NCBI GenBank assembly: GCA_024803745.1
Contig: JANJXV010000024.1
Span: 20,655,927-20,719,926 of the forward strand
DNA length: 64,000 nt
Direction: 5' to 3'
Source of the DNA: Megascapheus bottae
Lineage: Eukaryota; Chordata; Mammalia; Rodentia; Geomyidae
The notes beneath the pieces were generated by a model that saw only the letters and a program-made list of their open reading frames with translations, ran no database searches and was not told where the DNA came from. Made by a program: the position numbers and the translations under genes. This document shows, piece after piece, positions 63,435 through 64,000 of the stretch (position 1 is the first letter of the stretch; the number at the start of each line of letters is the position of its first letter).

Positions 63435-63509
63435 GGTCACTTCACCTATCCTGATCCCTCCCAGTGGACTGATGAAGAGCTGGGCATCCTTCCTGATGAG
63501 GAGGACTGA
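63435..63509 (+). CDS. NDUFB2: NDUFB2 coding exon 3 with stop
   Basis: Seen: 24 codons, GHFTYPDPSQWTDEELGILP then DEED, and TGA at 63507-63509. The acidic C-terminus matches the human end I recall (D-E-E-L-G-I-P-P-D-D-E-D). Total predicted precursor is 105 residues, the same as human. 'agaag|gtatgc' at 63525/63526 looks like a donor inside the 3'UTR. Confidence 0.95.
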   Translation, partial: GHFTYPDPSQWTDEELGILPDEED

Positions 63510-63589
63510 AAGCCTCTGCAAGAAGGTATGCCTCAGTTCCCGTTTCAATTGCTTCTTATGGCACTGAGAATTCAGAGTGGCTTTGAGCT

Positions 63590-63735
63590 TGCCAGAGCTC
63601 TACCTTGTGAGCCTGTCCTCAGTGCTTTTTGTGTGTGTCTTCTTTAGAAGATAGGGTCTGGCCTCTTCATATTTCTTCCCTGTCCCTAGCTTGTGAGTAG
63701 GCACGATTACACGTGTGTGCCACCAAGCTGGCTAA
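63590..63735 (-). repeat. Old SINE fragment
   Basis: 'gccagagctctaccttgtgagcc' and 'gtaggcacgattacacgtgtgtgccacc' resemble a strongly diverged B1-Geo. Confidence 0.5.
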
Positions 63736-63927
63736 TATCTTATTTGAAATTCTGATTTACTTTTTGTCATAAATATTTGATTTTTGTACTTTTAATGGTC
63801 TTAAACTGAATATTCTAATAATATGAAGCATTTGAGTTATACCTAATTTCTGCCAGATTTATATATGTGCTGTATCTCTCCAGTTTTGGTATTGTTTTCC
63901 TTTCACTGTGCATTAAAAAAAAAAAAA

Positions 63928-64000
63928 TTAGTGGGGCTGCCTAGTGGTAGAGTGCTTGCCTGGCAACCACAAAGATCTGGGTTCTATTCCTCAGTACCAC
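63928..64000 (+). repeat. IDL-Geo SINE, cut by the window end
   Basis: 'ggggctgcctagtggtagagtgcttgcctggc...gggttctattcctcagtaccac'; only the left monomer is inside the window. Confidence 0.88.

Overview
The window is mammalian nuclear DNA, very probably from a geomyoid rodent (kangaroo rat, pocket mouse or pocket gopher). The gene order DENND2A(-) - ADCK2(+) - NDUFB2(+) is the order I know from human 7q34, where BRAF follows. The taxon call rests on the dominant repeat. It is a dimeric SINE with a tRNA-Ala/ID-like left half (A-box-like 'tggcctagtggt', B-box-like 'ggttcgattcc') and a right half ending 'aggactggc' plus poly-A. This matches what I remember as IDL-Geo, reported only from Geomyoidea.

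Layout. 1-38.5 kb holds the 5' half of DENND2A on the minus strand, read from high to low coordinates. It comprises a CpG-island promoter with a probable non-coding first exon (about 38.15-38.45 kb), a candidate start exon (19.75 kb), one long coding exon (15.85-16.90 kb) and five shorter coding exons down to position 172. The exons for the catalytic tripartite DENN module lie beyond the left edge. 38.7-44.1 kb is intergenic and contains a strong CTCF-like motif. ADCK2 (+) is complete: a CpG-island promoter and eight coding exons from 44825 to 58139, predicting 619 residues. NDUFB2 (+) has its whole coding sequence: three coding exons from 60360 to 63509, predicting 105 residues. Its last 3'UTR exon is probably beyond the right edge.

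All splice junctions given for ADCK2 and NDUFB2, and five of the DENND2A ones, keep reading frame and have GT/AG borders. The long DENND2A exon is the exception: two of its reading frames look coding and do not join without an indel.

The rest is mostly repeats: about 90 SINE copies of two families, a few B1-like elements, 5'-truncated LINE-1 tails and many microsatellites. Family 1 is IDL-Geo. Family 2, called here B1-Geo, has a 7SL/B1-like head ('ggctcatgcctgtaatcctagc'), a middle with 'gagactcttatctccaatt', and a right half related to that of IDL-Geo. In SINE entries '+' means the poly-A tail is on the right. Repeat edges are by eye, good to about 10 bases. Many SINEs are nested, and a striking share of later insertions hit one internal point of B1-Geo.

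The genes do not form a joint pathway. ADCK2 and NDUFB2 both encode mitochondrial proteins (coenzyme Q/lipid metabolism and complex I), and DENND2A is a Rab9 exchange factor. I found no novel gene system; the unusual content is in repeat architecture and the DENND2A frame problem.
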